DNA of 64,000 nucleotides from contig JBELBZ010000002.1 of NCBI GenBank assembly GCA_042095055.1, positions 62,001 to 126,000 of the forward strand, read 5' to 3'. The position numbers and the translations under genes were made by a program. The notes under the pieces are model-generated. The model did not search any database and was not told the DNA's origin. It was given only the letters and a program-made list of their open reading frames with translations. Numbering within the stretch: position 1 is the stretch's first letter; every line of letters starts with the position of its first letter. This document shows, piece by piece, positions 24,254-32,755 of this stretch. This stretch comes from UBA8752 sp042095055. GTDB lineage: Bacteria; Bacteroidota; Bacteroidia; Flavobacteriales_D; Sanyastnellaceae.

Positions 24254-25737
24254 AGGACCGGATGGTATACCTCTTGAATGAGGCCCGCAGTTGGGCTTGG
24301 AGCTCCTCTCCCCGAGTGGCTGGCGTTGCTCTGGGTATGGCGTTGCTCTGGAGCGGATGTCAAACGGCCGAAGTCCAAAGCCGTGCGGAAGCCGCTCCGC
24401 CAAACTTCATTGTGGTCTTGGTGGACGATCAGGGCTGGAATGGAACATCGGTGGAGATGGTGCCCGGCGATTCCCTGTCGCGCAGCGATTACCATGAAAC
24501 GCCTCATCTCGAGGCTTTTGCGGCAGAGGGCATGCGGTTCAGCCAAGCCTATGCCGGGGCCCCCGTCTGCGCGCCATCGCGCTACAGTGTTCAATTTGCC
24601 AAGACACCCGCCCGGCTTTCGCTGATCAGAGTGGGCATGAATTCTGACCACATCGACCACGAAGGTTGGTGGAGTCCACCGCGTGGACTGAAGGCGTTAA
24701 ATGCGAACTACGTGGCGGCCCACTTTGGGAAATGGGGCATGGGAAGTGTGCCCGAGCAGGTCGGCTATGATGTGAGCGATGGGCCCCATCAGAACCGGGC
24801 AGGCGGATTCGTCAACGACCGCACCCAGTGGGACCCCAGCGTGAAAGAGGACCCCAAGCGCATCAACGAGCTCACCGACAAGGCCATTGGTTTTATGCGG
24901 GACCAAACTGAAGCCGACCGGCCCTTTTATCTGCAGGTGTCGCATTGGGCGGTGCATGCCAACCTTGAGGCCACAGCGGAGCGCCTGGCCAAATACGAAT
25001 CCAAGACCCCTGGCGCGCAGCAAATCAGCCCGGGTTTGGCTGCGATGACGGAAGACCTCGATGCTGGTTTTGGCCGTTTGATGGATGAGGTGGAGGCCCT
25101 GGGCCTTTCTGACAACACCTATGTGTTTTACATGTCGGACAATGGCTCCGTGCCCAATATCCCGGGAGCGCGCAAATACGAGCGCAGTTACAATTACCCG
25201 CTCAGCAGAGGCAAGTGGGACGCGATGGAAGGTGGCGTTCGGGTTCCGCTGATGGTGCGTGGACCAGGGATTGAGGCCAATGCCCACCGTTCTGTTCCCG
25301 TTTCTGGGGTCGACCTCTTGCCCACCATCCTCACATTGGCGGGTGCAGAATCGGAGTTTGTTTCGGCGCTGGACAGCATCGACGGAGGGTCATTTGCGGG
25401 GGTACTCCAAGCCGATGAGGTGGAGGTTCAACGGCCAGTGGAGGGCCTGTTCTTCCACGTCCCATACCGCAATGGCATCGCCTTTAAGCGGCCGCATTCC
25501 GCCGTCAGACAGGGCGACTTCAAACTGGTGCTCTTCCAAGATGACGGAGAGGTGAGGCTGTATGACCTGTCTACGGACATCGGCGAACAGGTGGACTTGT
25601 CGGAGGCGATGCCCGAAAAGGCAAATGCCATGCGCTCGGATTTGATGGCCTATCTCTCCTCTGTGCGGGCCCCGCGCTGGCAGGAAGGCATCACGTGGAA
25701 GAATGACCCTATCGCAACGTTCAACTCTGTCCACTGA
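24250..25737 (+). CDS. S1-family sulfatase, lipoprotein
   Basis: The 495-residue protein has a probable lipoprotein signal (GMALLWSGC), IVVLVDDQGWNGTSVEM for metal binding, the formylglycine core CAPSR with Cys107, AAHFGKWGMG and YMSDNGSVPN. After CAPSR the usual x-x-x-x-T-G is replaced: the segment reads YSVQFAKTPAR, where FA stands at the TG position. The remaining P-A-R resembles the subgroup that carries '.TG..PAR' (S1_16-like). The core Cys, Pro and Arg that the activating enzyme needs are kept, so it may still be modified. It overlaps the genes on both sides (ATGA; and one base with the activating enzyme). Confidence 0.88.
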   Translation: MKDRMVYLLNEARSWAWSSSPRVAGVALGMALLWSGCQTAEVQSRAEAAPPNFIVVLVDDQGWNGTSVEMVPGDSLSRSDYHETPHLEAFAAEGMRFSQAYAGAPVCAPSRYSVQFAKTPARLSLIRVGMNSDHIDHEGWWSPPRGLKALNANYVAAHFGKWGMGSVPEQVGYDVSDGPHQNRAGGFVNDRTQWDPSVKEDPKRINELTDKAIGFMRDQTEADRPFYLQVSHWAVHANLEATAERLAKYESKTPGAQQISPGLAAMTEDLDAGFGRLMDEVEALGLSDNTYVFYMSDNGSVPNIPGARKYERSYNYPLSRGKWDAMEGGVRVPLMVRGPGIEANAHRSVPVSGVDLLPTILTLAGAESEFVSALDSIDGGSFAGVLQADEVEVQRPVEGLFFHVPYRNGIAFKRPHSAVRQGDFKLVLFQDDGEVRLYDLSTDIGEQVDLSEAMPEKANAMRSDLMAYLSSVRAPRWQEGITWKNDPIATFNSVH

Positions 25738-26801
25738 TGAATGCTGCGCGACATCTTCATGGGACCTGCGCGGTGATGTTGGCGCTGCTCTGTGGATGTG
25801 GTCCGCAAGATTTCAATGCAGAGGTCGCGCTTCAGGAGCGCGCTTCCACCGAGGGTATGGTGAAAATACCGGGGGGTGAATTTGGCATGGGTGCTGCAGG
25901 CGATGCACAGGCGCTTCCCCGAGAATTTCCCCAGCACGCTGTCAGGGTCGATCCCTTTTGGATGGATGCCCACGAAGTGACCAATGCTGAGTTCTCTCAA
26001 TTCGTGGAAGCGACGGGATACAAGACTGTGGCAGAGCGCCCATTGGAGTGGGAGGAGCTGAAAGTCCAGCTTCCGCCCGGTACACCGCCATTGGATGCCG
26101 AGGATCTCGCCCCAGGAGCGTTGGTCTTTGACCCGCCGAAAGCGAGGGTAGATCTGGGAAATGCGGGCCAATGGTGGTCATGGGTGCAAGGCGCCGACTG
26201 GCAACATCCGTTTGGTCCAGGAAGCACTTTGGAAGGGTTGGAAGACCACCCCGTAGTGCACGTCTGTTATCTGGATGCTCAAGCCTACACGGAATGGCGT
26301 GGAATGCGTTTGCCCACTGAGGCAGAGTGGGAATGGGCTGCTCGCGGGGGATTGCAGGACCAACTTTACCCTTGGGGCAATGGGCCTTTCGACGAGGGCC
26401 CGGCCCGATGCAATACGTGGTCTGGGGAATTCCCTGTAGACAACACTTTGCGGGATGGCCATTATGGCACAGCGCCCGTGGGTCAGTTTGGCGCGAACGG
26501 ATTTGGCCTCTATGATATGGCGGGCAATGTGTGGGAAATCTGCGCCGATTGGTACGACCCTGATTACTACGCGTCGTGCGTTGCGCAAGCGGTTACGCTC
26601 AACCCCCAAGGCCCCGATACTTGGCACGACCCTTTTGAGCCCCTTGATCCCAAGAGGGTCATGCGTGGGGGCTCTTTTTTGTGCAATGCGAGTTATTGTT
26701 CGAGCTACAGAGTCACGGCACGCATGGCCCATTCACAAAACACTGGCATGAGCCACGTTGGTTTCCGATGTGTTTTGGACCTTGACCACTCCCTGAATTG
26801 A
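25737..26801 (+). CDS. Formylglycine-generating enzyme (sulfatase-modifying factor)
   Basis: This enzyme oxidises the active-site cysteine of sulfatases to formylglycine using oxygen and copper. The 354-residue protein has a lipoprotein-type signal (VMLALLCGC) and the full FGE-sulfatase domain: MVKIPGGEFGMGA, PFWMDAHEVTNAEF, MRLPTEAEWEWAARGG, DMAGNVWEICADWYDP and MRGGSFLCNASYCSSYRV. The two cysteines at 316 and 321 match the catalytic C-x4-C pair of true FGE proteins, and the end (GMSHVGFRC) is also typical. Proteins with this fold but without the cysteines do other jobs; here they are present and two sulfatase genes lie directly upstream. Its start overlaps the preceding stop by one base. 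Confidence 0.9.
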   Translation: MNAARHLHGTCAVMLALLCGCGPQDFNAEVALQERASTEGMVKIPGGEFGMGAAGDAQALPREFPQHAVRVDPFWMDAHEVTNAEFSQFVEATGYKTVAERPLEWEELKVQLPPGTPPLDAEDLAPGALVFDPPKARVDLGNAGQWWSWVQGADWQHPFGPGSTLEGLEDHPVVHVCYLDAQAYTEWRGMRLPTEAEWEWAARGGLQDQLYPWGNGPFDEGPARCNTWSGEFPVDNTLRDGHYGTAPVGQFGANGFGLYDMAGNVWEICADWYDPDYYASCVAQAVTLNPQGPDTWHDPFEPLDPKRVMRGGSFLCNASYCSSYRVTARMAHSQNTGMSHVGFRCVLDLDHSLN

Positions 26802-28777
26802 TGCGCCCTTTTTTAGGATTCATATCGAAGGCCTTGCCCCTGACTGCCCATCTGAAGTCACCCCGCAGTATCGGATTCATCAGGGTTTTGTGTTGTCTTT
26901 TGCTCTTGGGCGGAAGCATCCAAAGCACATTGGCCCAGGACACATTGGTGACAACGCCACCTTTGCGGTCGGGTGCTCCTTTGGCCAAAAACGCGGGCAG
27001 TTCCATAGGATTCAAGGGGTTTTACCGTTTCCTTGGCTATGTCAGGGCCCAGGAGGAGACCTTCCCGAACAACAGTGGCAAAACCACGGCGATTCTTGTC
27101 GGGGATGCCTACCGCGAACCCATGCTGTTGCTCAACATGCAGGGGCGCACCAAGGAGGGGATTGGTTTTGGTGCGGACTTCATGATCAACAGCGTCTACA
27201 AGGGGCCGTCGGATGCGTTCACACAACCATTGAATTTGGACCTTGGCCTGAACCTCAGGGCCTCTTTTAAGACGGATCACGGGAATTTTACTGTGCGGTC
27301 AGGCGGGGTCTCTTGGTACCGTCAGAGCCGTTTGACGGTATGGGGCAACCGGGCGTTCAACCGTTTTAGTTTGTATGAGCGGAGGCCACAAACCCCCTTG
27401 ACTTCGACGCCGGTGGGCCGTTATGATGCCTACTATCGAAACGGCCTCATCGACGAAGGTGTGCGGTACGGCGCAAGGGCCTTCCAAGGCATTTTCCTTC
27501 AAGGCAGCAATTTGCCCGGGGGACTTCGGGTCAAAGGGGTCCTCGGCAAGAGTGGCTTCAACCGTTCTTTCTTGGCCCAAAGTGACAATTACACCGGCTG
27601 TTTTCAGTTGCGCAAAGACGTCAGTGACTCCCTGTGGATCTCATACAACTTGTTGGCTTCCCATGCGGATCTCGACTCCTTGACTACGGAGAGCCGGCGC
27701 TATTCCATCCATACGTTGGAGTTTCAACGCAAGTCAGACCAGTGGACGGTTCACGTAGAAGCGGGTCTGGGCCGTTATACCGGTCCCGAATACGAGCTCG
27801 GGGCGGGAGAGGCCGTTGTCTTGACCGTCAAACCGGCCAAGAACAGCCGTTTGCCCTTGCATTTTCAGGCGTACCGAATTTCACCGCAGTTCGTCAATGT
27901 GACCGGCAACTTTCTCAATACTACCGTGCTTGAGATCTTTCCCAATGTGGGGGGTGTAGGCACAACGGTCAGGACCCCTTATCGCAGCCCTATGGCAGGA
28001 CTGGGGGCGCCGGTCAACAACCGGCAGGGCGTTTCCATCAACGGGGACGTGAGCATCGGGGCACTGAAAATCAACGGTGGCATCGGGGCGTTTGCAGAAA
28101 TCGACACTTCCAGGGCGGGCGTCTCCTACATCCACCAGGTCAATGGCCAGTTGTTGTCCCGCATCTTCTTGTTCGGTCAGAATTGGGGCCCCTACAACGC
28201 CTTGAACTCCATGTACCGCGGCGTGTTTGAGGACGTGGACATCTTGGATACCAACGCCACGGGCATGGCGGGATTCAAAAAGTTTTTTAGCACCGCTGAG
28301 CTTCAGGCCAAGCTCAAAACCCAGTGGGGAGGCAAGGAGGTGTACCTCTTTTCGCTGTCGCGCTTGAACTCCTGCCAACGGTCGCTGCGTGCGCTGCCTG
28401 TTTTGGGACCCGATGCAGTGATCAGCCAGTTCACCCAAGAGTTTGATGCCAGCATTGCGGTGTCCGAGGACGCCAATGTCATCGTGAGCTACGGGATTGA
28501 GCGTGTGATTGGAAATGAGGACACCAACTTGGGCGATGCCGGGGTGACGAGTTCCACGAGCGCGGTGTTTGAATGGCTGGGTGCTGAATCCCTGTATGGC
28601 TACAACGCTCAGCGAAACCAGCGCAACCGCATGGTGGGGATGGGCCTGGATTATCGGATTGGGGAGCGCGCCATGTTGTTTGTCAGGCACAGCAGGTACC
28701 GGTATTTCGACCCGAATTTTATTGAAAACAACTTGACCGGGTCGGAGACGATGCTCGAGTTGAAAATGATGTTTTGA
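26801..28777 (+). CDS. Outer-membrane beta-barrel protein of the sulfatase operon
   Basis: The 658-residue product has a long signal region (VLCCLLLLGGSIQSTLAQ) and then almost only alternating beta-strand sequence with short loops, rich in Tyr, Gly, Arg and Asn, ending in LELKMMF with a terminal phenylalanine, as outer-membrane barrels do. Segments such as GIGFGADFMIN, NFTVRSGGVSWYRQ and GMGLDYRIGERAMLFVRHS show the two-residue periodicity. There is no plug domain, TonB box or carboxypeptidase-like domain, so it is not SusC. The ATG overlaps the FGE stop (TGATG). I do not recognise a named family. A role in passage or surface handling of the sulfated glycan is inferred from context only. Confidence 0.75.
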   Translation: MRPFLGFISKALPLTAHLKSPRSIGFIRVLCCLLLLGGSIQSTLAQDTLVTTPPLRSGAPLAKNAGSSIGFKGFYRFLGYVRAQEETFPNNSGKTTAILVGDAYREPMLLLNMQGRTKEGIGFGADFMINSVYKGPSDAFTQPLNLDLGLNLRASFKTDHGNFTVRSGGVSWYRQSRLTVWGNRAFNRFSLYERRPQTPLTSTPVGRYDAYYRNGLIDEGVRYGARAFQGIFLQGSNLPGGLRVKGVLGKSGFNRSFLAQSDNYTGCFQLRKDVSDSLWISYNLLASHADLDSLTTESRRYSIHTLEFQRKSDQWTVHVEAGLGRYTGPEYELGAGEAVVLTVKPAKNSRLPLHFQAYRISPQFVNVTGNFLNTTVLEIFPNVGGVGTTVRTPYRSPMAGLGAPVNNRQGVSINGDVSIGALKINGGIGAFAEIDTSRAGVSYIHQVNGQLLSRIFLFGQNWGPYNALNSMYRGVFEDVDILDTNATGMAGFKKFFSTAELQAKLKTQWGGKEVYLFSLSRLNSCQRSLRALPVLGPDAVISQFTQEFDASIAVSEDANVIVSYGIERVIGNEDTNLGDAGVTSSTSAVFEWLGAESLYGYNAQRNQRNRMVGMGLDYRIGERAMLFVRHSRYRYFDPNFIENNLTGSETMLELKMMF

Positions 28778-30534
28778 TGAACCGAATGAGGCCTTTTCTT
28801 CTGTTGTTCCTGTCGGTGTTCGCCGCCAGTGTGAGCGCATTGGGGCAATCCAAAGAAACCGTGTGGTTTGATGGTGCTTCGCGTTCCTTTTTCTCAAGGG
28901 ATGCCCTTGGAGAGGGCGACGCTCCGGACACCACTTCAGCGCGCAACCTCTCGGAGGGCTATAATTTGCTGGACCTCAATGCACACATTGCTCCAGCAGA
29001 AAACCTGGAGGTGTTTGCCCAGCTGCGGGTCCGCAACAGTTTCGGAGGGTTTTTCGGGGCGGGTACATCTGTAGATGTGCGCCAACTTCGGGCGAGCGGG
29101 GTCATCAAAAACAAGGTGCGTTTTGGTGTGGGTGACCTGTATTTAAAGCAATCCCGGTTCACCTTGTTTAATCCAGATGAGGACCTTTTCCGAGGCGAGG
29201 GTGACGCCTTTCGCGCCTACCGTGACATCGTGCGCTATGAGAATTTCTACGAGGGCAACCGGTGGCGTTTGCAGGGCTTGCAGACGGATTTTTCAATGCA
29301 GTTTGACCGCACGATTCGGACGCTTGAGTTCGATGCGTTCATGACCCGTCCGCGCGGATCTGAGTCGTTGACCAACACCTTGTTCACGCCCGACCTGCTC
29401 TTTGGTGGCGGCGGTGTGGCTGCACAGCTGAATTTGAAAACCCGTGCAGAGTTCAATTGGGTCAACCTGTTTGAGGTGCCTGCCAGCGGGACGACCAACA
29501 TGTCGCTGCGGAACCCCGTGATCAGGGGCAGCATATCCCGTCAAGGAGAGATGGCAGACTGGCAGGTCAACCGCACCCTGCAAGGGGGTTATTCTGAGCG
29601 CCATTGGTTGTTTTCTGAGTTGAATTCAGCGGGCGAAGACTCTGTGGGCCACTCTACCGAAGGGGTGTTTTTGGAGTGGCAGGATGCATGGATGAGGGCG
29701 GACTCTTCGTTCCAATTCCATGTTGGTGTCCGACATGTGGATCCTGGATTTAGAAGTGGCGGTGCCCAGACGCGCCGGCTTGATTTCAGCGGTGCTGTGC
29801 CGCTGACGGTGTACCCCAATTACACCGATGCCGTGGTGTCGAGGCCCACGGCCATGTTTGACCTACTGGCTTCCGATGGCCTTTACAACCAAATGCTGTC
29901 GGGCACTTTGATGGATTTCAACCCCGCTTTTTCCAACGTGCTTCCATTTGGGGATGCCACGCCCAATCGACAGGGCCTCTTTTTTGGAGCGCAGGGGCAA
30001 ACAGGAGATGCGACGGTTGAATACGAAATCGATGGAGGAGTGTACCGGGAGGTCATTGGACAGGGCATTCCCGACCGCAGAAACCTCTCCCAGTGGGCAC
30101 TGCAGCTCACTTGGAATGCTGACCGTGCCATGTCGTGGAAAAAGGCCGCCAGCCTTTCGTTGGCCTACGACGTAGAGCAGACCACACGTGCAGGCGAAGA
30201 GGTGGCCGCCGTGGATTTGAACCGCGCTTTGTTGCACGCCTTTGCCAATGTGGAGGTGGCCGACCGCCTGTTTGTTCAGGCTTCCGTGAAGCAGCTGAAT
30301 GCCACAGGACGTGAGTTTCTCGCAGATCGAACAGAATTTGGCGACATCCGCACCTTCGATGTGGTCGAGTATGACTTTACAGACCACATCCTGTCTGCGG
30401 GCATGTGGTACGCTTTTAGTGACGCCGTTTATGCCAATGTCCAGTACAGTGGCTGGGGTTCGGCTTTCGCCTTGCCCGGCACCCCTGATTTCAATTACCG
30501 ACGACTCTTGTTCGTCTTTTCCGTTCGCGTATGA
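28777..30534 (+). CDS. Second outer-membrane beta-barrel protein of the sulfatase operon
   Basis: The 585-residue protein has a signal peptide (FLLLFLSVFAASVSALGQ) and a beta-barrel pattern throughout: NLLDLNAHIAPAENLEVFAQ, RNSFGGFFGAGTSVDVRQL, RFGVGDLYLKQSRF and a final strand LLFVFSVRV. The N-terminal part, with 'vfaqlrvrnsfGg..g.g..vdvrql', resembles porin-like proteins that carry an alginate-export or DUF-type barrel, but I cannot assign a family. The ATG overlaps the stop of the first barrel (TGATG), and the next lipoprotein gene overlaps by four bases. Two barrels and two lipoproteins in a row suggest one outer-membrane complex. Confidence 0.75.
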   Translation: MNRMRPFLLLFLSVFAASVSALGQSKETVWFDGASRSFFSRDALGEGDAPDTTSARNLSEGYNLLDLNAHIAPAENLEVFAQLRVRNSFGGFFGAGTSVDVRQLRASGVIKNKVRFGVGDLYLKQSRFTLFNPDEDLFRGEGDAFRAYRDIVRYENFYEGNRWRLQGLQTDFSMQFDRTIRTLEFDAFMTRPRGSESLTNTLFTPDLLFGGGGVAAQLNLKTRAEFNWVNLFEVPASGTTNMSLRNPVIRGSISRQGEMADWQVNRTLQGGYSERHWLFSELNSAGEDSVGHSTEGVFLEWQDAWMRADSSFQFHVGVRHVDPGFRSGGAQTRRLDFSGAVPLTVYPNYTDAVVSRPTAMFDLLASDGLYNQMLSGTLMDFNPAFSNVLPFGDATPNRQGLFFGAQGQTGDATVEYEIDGGVYREVIGQGIPDRRNLSQWALQLTWNADRAMSWKKAASLSLAYDVEQTTRAGEEVAAVDLNRALLHAFANVEVADRLFVQASVKQLNATGREFLADRTEFGDIRTFDVVEYDFTDHILSAGMWYAFSDAVYANVQYSGWGSAFALPGTPDFNYRRLLFVFSVRV

Positions 30535-31565
30535 GAACCGTTCAATACCCTCTGTTTTTCTTGGCCGTGTGCATCGGCTTTTTTGCCTGCTCCACGGAGG
30601 AGTTCGAAGGACCGTCTATCGTCCAACTGCTCGGGGAATTCGCCGTGGTGGACTCCTTGGAGTTGACCACCCTGACGCCCGACTTTTCTGCAGGCGATCA
30701 GGTGGGATTCTCTGCCACCTTCAACAAGGACGTCGATTGGACACTTCGCATCGAGGGCGTGTCTTCAGGAAGCGTGAAATTGATCTCGGGCTACTCCGAT
30801 GCACTTGATCCAGGTGCGGTGAAGTGGAATGGAAACACTTCGCAGGTGCCCTTTTTCGCCATCGAAGACTGCTCGGTAGAGTTGACCATTCTGGACGAGC
30901 CCGATACAATGCGGGCTGCACTTTCGGTGGAGGGGACGCGGACTTACGAGGGCATCCCTGTAGCAGACTTCGAAGAGGGCATCCCGGAGGAGGCTTTGGT
31001 GTTCCACCAATTCTCCCAAAACATGACGTTTGATTTGGCCGATGATGACCCTTTGATGGGCGCACATTATTTCAAGATGGGGGGGCGCATGGGCTGGAAT
31101 GAATGGATGCTCGGTCAAATCGACGTGCCATTGAGCCTCACCGATGTGACTGTCGGTGCTGAGAATTTTTATCTCAACCTCGGTGTGCTCTCAGGCATGG
31201 ATGGGGCTTTGGCGACCGACCAGTACGTGAACATCCTGGTTTCAGAATCTCCGGCGCCATTCAATGACGACCTCTCAAACAATGGAGCCGATGTGTTCCA
31301 GACCGACATGGAAGTCTACAAATACCAGATCCGTCCTGTGGATTGGTTGGGATGGCAATACATGTCCATTCCTTACAGCGCGTTCGACGTGAAGAGCCAG
31401 GGTGGAGACAACATCCGCACGCCTGCAGACATCACGGCCATCCGCATTCAGTGTCAATCGTGCCCTTCGGCCAATGCCAATTGTCCGGAGAACGCCGATG
31501 TCGATGTGCGCACCGACATCGACTTTGTCATGTTTACTGAGAACGGACCCTTGCTCGACCAATGA
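30531..31565 (+). CDS. Surface lipoprotein, carbohydrate-binding-like
   Basis: The 344-residue product has a clear lipoprotein signal (LAVCIGFFACSTEEFEGP, Cys20). The residues EEFEG after the cysteine are acidic, as in lipoproteins exported to the Bacteroidota cell surface. The rest is beta-rich: a first domain with QVGFSATFNKDVDWTLRIEG, then a second with GAHYFKMGGRMGWNEWMLGQ and EVYKYQIRPVDWLGWQYMSIPYSAF. The last part is the jelly-roll pattern seen in galactose-binding/CBM-like domains. A cysteine pair lies in CQSCPSANANC near the end. It overlaps both neighbours by four bases. No catalytic motif. A role in glycan capture beside the barrels is inference. Confidence 0.7.
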   Translation: MRTVQYPLFFLAVCIGFFACSTEEFEGPSIVQLLGEFAVVDSLELTTLTPDFSAGDQVGFSATFNKDVDWTLRIEGVSSGSVKLISGYSDALDPGAVKWNGNTSQVPFFAIEDCSVELTILDEPDTMRAALSVEGTRTYEGIPVADFEEGIPEEALVFHQFSQNMTFDLADDDPLMGAHYFKMGGRMGWNEWMLGQIDVPLSLTDVTVGAENFYLNLGVLSGMDGALATDQYVNILVSESPAPFNDDLSNNGADVFQTDMEVYKYQIRPVDWLGWQYMSIPYSAFDVKSQGGDNIRTPADITAIRIQCQSCPSANANCPENADVDVRTDIDFVMFTENGPLLDQ

Positions 31566-32755
31566 TGGATTTACGGCTGTCCTTGTTGGTCCTGTCTGTG
31601 TTGGTGGCATCATGCGGTCACCTGCAAGACGTGGCGCTCTATGATGAGGTGCCGGCGGAAGAGGATCCGTGGTCGGGTTTCGTGTATTCAGAGATTTTCA
31701 CCGATTCAGAAGACACCCAAGTCTTCGGCCTGAAGGAGGTGCCCTGTCGTTCCTTCAAGGCGGTAAAGGAGGGCAGTTATTCGGGCAAGGACCACTTGCA
31801 CTTGCGCTGGGACAAATCTGAGGGGTGCAACTATGTCGGAATGGGATTCAAGTGGCGCGATTTTGGCGGTAAGGACCTGTCTGGCGTTTACTTGGAAGGG
31901 GCCATCGAATTGATGGTTCGGGTCGATGAGGGGTTTCTGACCAAGGTTCCCATGTTCTTCAGCTTTCAGGACTACGGCGGGAAGCGGTGTGTATCCAAGA
32001 TGAGCATCCTCGATATGGAAGGTGGGGGTATTGGCCAAGACTGGACGCGCGTGCGCATTCCGTTGCAGGCATTCCGTCCCGAGCGCAATGGGGTCAACAT
32101 GGCCAACATCAAGGAGCTGCGCATTGAGTTTCAAGGCCAAGGTGATGTGCATGTAGACGACATCCGGATTGTGCCCCATGAACACCACTATGGACTATCC
32201 CCGGATACTTCAACGCACCATGTAGCGGCCCTTCCCATGCCCGTGGGTTGCGGCGGGGAATTCTGGTGGGGCATCAACGAGGCAGCGTCGGATCAATTCT
32301 TGTTGGCCTCCAGCGGTGCTGCTCCGGGTGCGGTTTCTGAGACGGTGCTGGCCGATGTGAAGCTGTCTGGCGAAAAGCCGTGGGACACCTTTGGATTTGG
32401 CGTGCACGAGTGGCTCGGGGTTGACCTGTCTGCGCATTACAGAACAGCCGCTCTGGAGTTTCAGGTGTGGGGCGAAGCGGTGCCCAAGATGCGGCTGATG
32501 TTGTTGGCCTACTCCGGCGAAAAGCGGCGCATTCAAAAGGTCATTCAGCCAGCAAACTGCACCCTGGTGGGCGATGGAAAATGGAAGGTGCGCGTGCCCA
32601 TCAAGTCCATTCCGGGATACGAAGCCTTTGGCTGGCATGCACTCAAGGAAGCGCGTTTCAAAGTGCTCCAAGAAGCCCAGTTCAAGGCCGGGGCATTCGA
32701 AGTGACAGAATTTAGGGGCAACCCAGAAAAACCATTCAAATGGAAGGGAGGATGA
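31562..32755 (+). CDS. Surface lipoprotein with two CBM-like (CIA30/galactose-binding-type) domains
   Basis: The 397-residue protein has a lipoprotein signal (LLVLSVLVASCGHLQD) and two jelly-roll-like domains. The first (about 45-210) ends with the tell-tale QDWTRVRIPLQAFRPERNG and IKELRIEFQGQGDVHVDDIRI. The second (about 215-395) ends with KWKVRVPIKSIPGYEAFGW and LKEARFKVLQEAQFKAGAFE. The pattern '.W..v.iPl..f......i..i.....g....l.iDdI.i' is shared by CIA30, CBM11 and related carbohydrate-binding domains. The preceding gene encodes one similar domain, so the two lipoproteins are partly alike. The ATG overlaps the previous stop. No catalytic residues. Confidence 0.75.
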   Translation: MMDLRLSLLVLSVLVASCGHLQDVALYDEVPAEEDPWSGFVYSEIFTDSEDTQVFGLKEVPCRSFKAVKEGSYSGKDHLHLRWDKSEGCNYVGMGFKWRDFGGKDLSGVYLEGAIELMVRVDEGFLTKVPMFFSFQDYGGKRCVSKMSILDMEGGGIGQDWTRVRIPLQAFRPERNGVNMANIKELRIEFQGQGDVHVDDIRIVPHEHHYGLSPDTSTHHVAALPMPVGCGGEFWWGINEAASDQFLLASSGAAPGAVSETVLADVKLSGEKPWDTFGFGVHEWLGVDLSAHYRTAALEFQVWGEAVPKMRLMLLAYSGEKRRIQKVIQPANCTLVGDGKWKVRVPIKSIPGYEAFGWHALKEARFKVLQEAQFKAGAFEVTEFRGNPEKPFKWKGG

